Part shown: piece by piece, positions 62,639-64,000 of the stretch | Position numbering within the stretch: position 1 is the stretch's first letter | Layout: each line of letters begins with the position of its first letter | Assembly (NCBI RefSeq): GCF_000737325.1 | Contig: NZ_CP011125.1 | Location: 1,736,001 to 1,800,000, forward strand | Length of the DNA: 64,000 nt | From: Sandaracinus amylolyticus | GTDB taxonomy: Bacteria > Myxococcota_A > Polyangia > Polyangiales > Sandaracinaceae | Direction: 5' to 3' | Notes under the pieces: model-generated | What the model saw: the letters and a program-made list of their open reading frames with translations, nothing else | Database searches by the model: none | Told to the model about the DNA's origin: nothing | Translations under genes and position numbers: made by a program

Positions 62639-63943
62639 GTGGCCGATCTCACTCCCGCACCGCGCCGCTGGCACCGCGTCGTCGATCTCCATCCCGGCGA
62701 GTGGCCGATCGCGATCCTCCTCGCGCTCGACCTCTTCGTCGTGCTCGTCGCGTACTACGTGCTCAAGACCGCGCGCGAGCCGCTCGTGCTCGCGACCGGC
62801 GGGGCCGAGATGAAGTCCTACGCCGCCGCGGTGCAGGCGCTCGTCCTCGTGCCGCTCGTGCCGATGTACGGCCGCCTCGTCGCGCGCGTCCGCCGCGAGC
62901 GCTTCGTGCCCGCCGTCATCGCGGTGTTCATCGTGTGCGTCGGTCTCTTCGCGATCGCGGCCGGCCTGCGCGCGCCCGGGATCGGCATCGCGTTCTACGT
63001 GTGGGTCGGCATCTTCAGCCTCGCGGTGGTCGCGCAGTTCTGGTCGGTCGCGAACGACGTGCTCACCGAGGAGCAGGGCAAGCGCATCTTCCCGGTGGTC
63101 GCCTCGGGCGCGACGATCGGCGCCGCGTCGGGCGCGCGGATCGCGTCGTGGCTCTTCGACGCGGGCCTCGGCGTGATCGCGCTCTTCGGCGTCGCGGCCG
63201 CGCTCCTCGCGCTGCACCTCGTCTGCACCGTCGTCGCGATGCGGCTCCATCCGCCGACGCCGCACGCCGAGCACCACGAGGAGACCAACGGGTTCCTCCT
63301 GGTCTGGAAGAGCCCGTACCTCCGCGCGATCGCGCTGATGATGCTGATCGCGAACCTCGTGAACACCGTCGGCGAGTACGTGCTCGGCCGCACCGCGGTC
63401 GAGTCCGCCGAGGCCGCGCTCGCGCTCGCCGAGGGCGTCGCGGATCCCCGCGCGTTCGTGGAGGCCCGCGTCGGCGCGTTCTACGGCGAATTCTTCTTCC
63501 AGGTGAACGTCGTCGCGATCGCGCTCCAGCTCCTCGTCGCGTCGTCGCTGGTGCGCTTCCTCGGCACGCGCGGCGCGATCGCCGCGCTCCCCATCGTCGC
63601 GCTCGGCTCGTACGCGATGATCGCCGCGGGCGCGACGCTCGCGATCGTGCGCGCCGCGAAGGTCGCGGAGAACGCGACCGACTACTCGATCATGAACACC
63701 GGCCGCGCGCTGCTCTGGCTGCCGACGACGCCGATAGAGAAGTACAGCGCGAAGCAGGCGATCGACGCGTTCTTCGTGCGCGCCGGTGACGTCCTCGCGG
63801 CCGCGGTGGTGTTCGTCGGGGCCGAGGTGATCGAGCTCGGCGTCGAGGGGTTCGCGGCGCTCAACGTGGCGCTCTGCGGCGCGTGGCTCGTGCTCGTCGC
63901 CTCGCTCGCGAAGAAGCACGACGCGCTGTCTCGCGCGCGCTGA
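62639..63943 (+). CDS. NTT (ADP/ATP translocase-like) membrane protein
   Basis: 434 residues from GTG 62639. About 11 hydrophobic helices. L-D-L-F-V-V-L-V-A-Y-Y-V-L-K-T-A-R-E-P-L-V-L is the conserved first-helix region (K and R-E before P-L), V-A-Q-F-W-S-V-A-N-D-V-L-T-E-E-Q-G-K is a very typical NTT loop, and S-I-M-N-T-G-R-A-L-L-W-L-P-T lies near the end. This is a cleaner family member than the HEAT fusion upstream. It is 50 bp after the cNMP-like gene and is probably part of the same unit. Confidence 0.8.
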   Translation: MADLTPAPRRWHRVVDLHPGEWPIAILLALDLFVVLVAYYVLKTAREPLVLATGGAEMKSYAAAVQALVLVPLVPMYGRLVARVRRERFVPAVIAVFIVCVGLFAIAAGLRAPGIGIAFYVWVGIFSLAVVAQFWSVANDVLTEEQGKRIFPVVASGATIGAASGARIASWLFDAGLGVIALFGVAAALLALHLVCTVVAMRLHPPTPHAEHHEETNGFLLVWKSPYLRAIALMMLIANLVNTVGEYVLGRTAVESAEAALALAEGVADPRAFVEARVGAFYGEFFFQVNVVAIALQLLVASSLVRFLGTRGAIAALPIVALGSYAMIAAGATLAIVRAAKVAENATDYSIMNTGRALLWLPTTPIEKYSAKQAIDAFFVRAGDVLAAAVVFVGAEVIELGVEGFAALNVALCGAWLVLVASLAKKHDALSRAR

Positions 63944-64000
63944 TCGCGCCACGCAAGGCCGTTCAACGACGCGCGCGTCTCTCGACCCAGGCTCTCCGCA

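Noticed and set aside
1-64000. tRNA, rRNA and insertion sequences
   Set aside because: No cloverleaf-like or rRNA-like stretch, no transposase and no terminal inverted repeats were noticed by eye; covariance-model and profile searches could not be run.

Overview
The window is very GC-rich (about 70 percent or more by eye, with G/C-ending codons almost throughout). It looks like chromosomal DNA of a large-genome myxobacterium (Myxococcota, probably the Polyangiales/Sandaracinus side). The supporting signs are Ser/Thr kinases with GYF-like, DUF4388-like and coiled-coil tails, many lipoproteins with Asp-Ala-Gly or Pro-rich linkers and Cys-rich bodies, HEAT and PD40 repeat proteins, an exported Rhs/SpvB giant, and many overlapping start/stop codons. 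The taxon is inferred from style, not from a marker gene. No rRNA, tRNA, CRISPR array, transposase or phage module was seen.

Layout. 1-11.0 kb: tail of signal peptidase I, a DUF4833 protein, an outer-membrane barrel candidate, a radical SAM protein, an amidohydrolase, a beta-lactamase-fold lipoprotein and a flavin amine oxidase. Then comes a striking 21-bp-period inverted repeat array (8286-8759) filling a divergent intergenic region, two membrane proteins and an ornithine cyclodeaminase-like enzyme. 11.1-25.3 kb: an atypical phosphofructokinase-like protein, a 1675-residue lipoprotein of unknown family, an exported 1914-residue SpvB/Rhs protein, a 33-bp hairpin repeat and a large nitrilase-fold protein. 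25.3-33.5 kb: small lipoproteins (OmpA-like, PD40), a three-subunit flavoprotein dehydrogenase operon (28062-30897), a gamma-glutamylcyclotransferase-like protein, a DUF882/M15-like protein and a universal stress protein. 33.5-40.1 kb: HEAT lipoprotein, two divergent Ser/Thr kinases and a Cys-rich lipoprotein.

40.06-48.98 kb is one long minus-strand run. It encodes a PaoABC-like molybdenum hydroxylase (2Fe-2S, FAD, Mo subunits), an XdhC-MocA fusion for its cofactor, an acyl-CoA-dehydrogenase-fold monooxygenase-like enzyme, an SDR and a Ppx/GppA phosphatase. Most junctions overlap by 4 bp. Divergent from it, 49.19-63.94 kb on the plus strand holds an RND efflux pair, a four-gene envelope locus (small protein, BamA-like barrel, exported kinase-fold lipoprotein, small protein), a second Ppx/GppA, and a three-gene unit of NTT-type (ADP/ATP translocase-like) membrane proteins with HEAT and cyclic-nucleotide-binding-like domains.

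The items most worth a second look are the 21-bp inverted repeat array, the giant lipoprotein plus exported Rhs pair, the exported kinase-fold lipoprotein with its barrel partner, the phosphofructokinase-like protein with altered signature residues, and the stand-alone nitrilase-fold protein.
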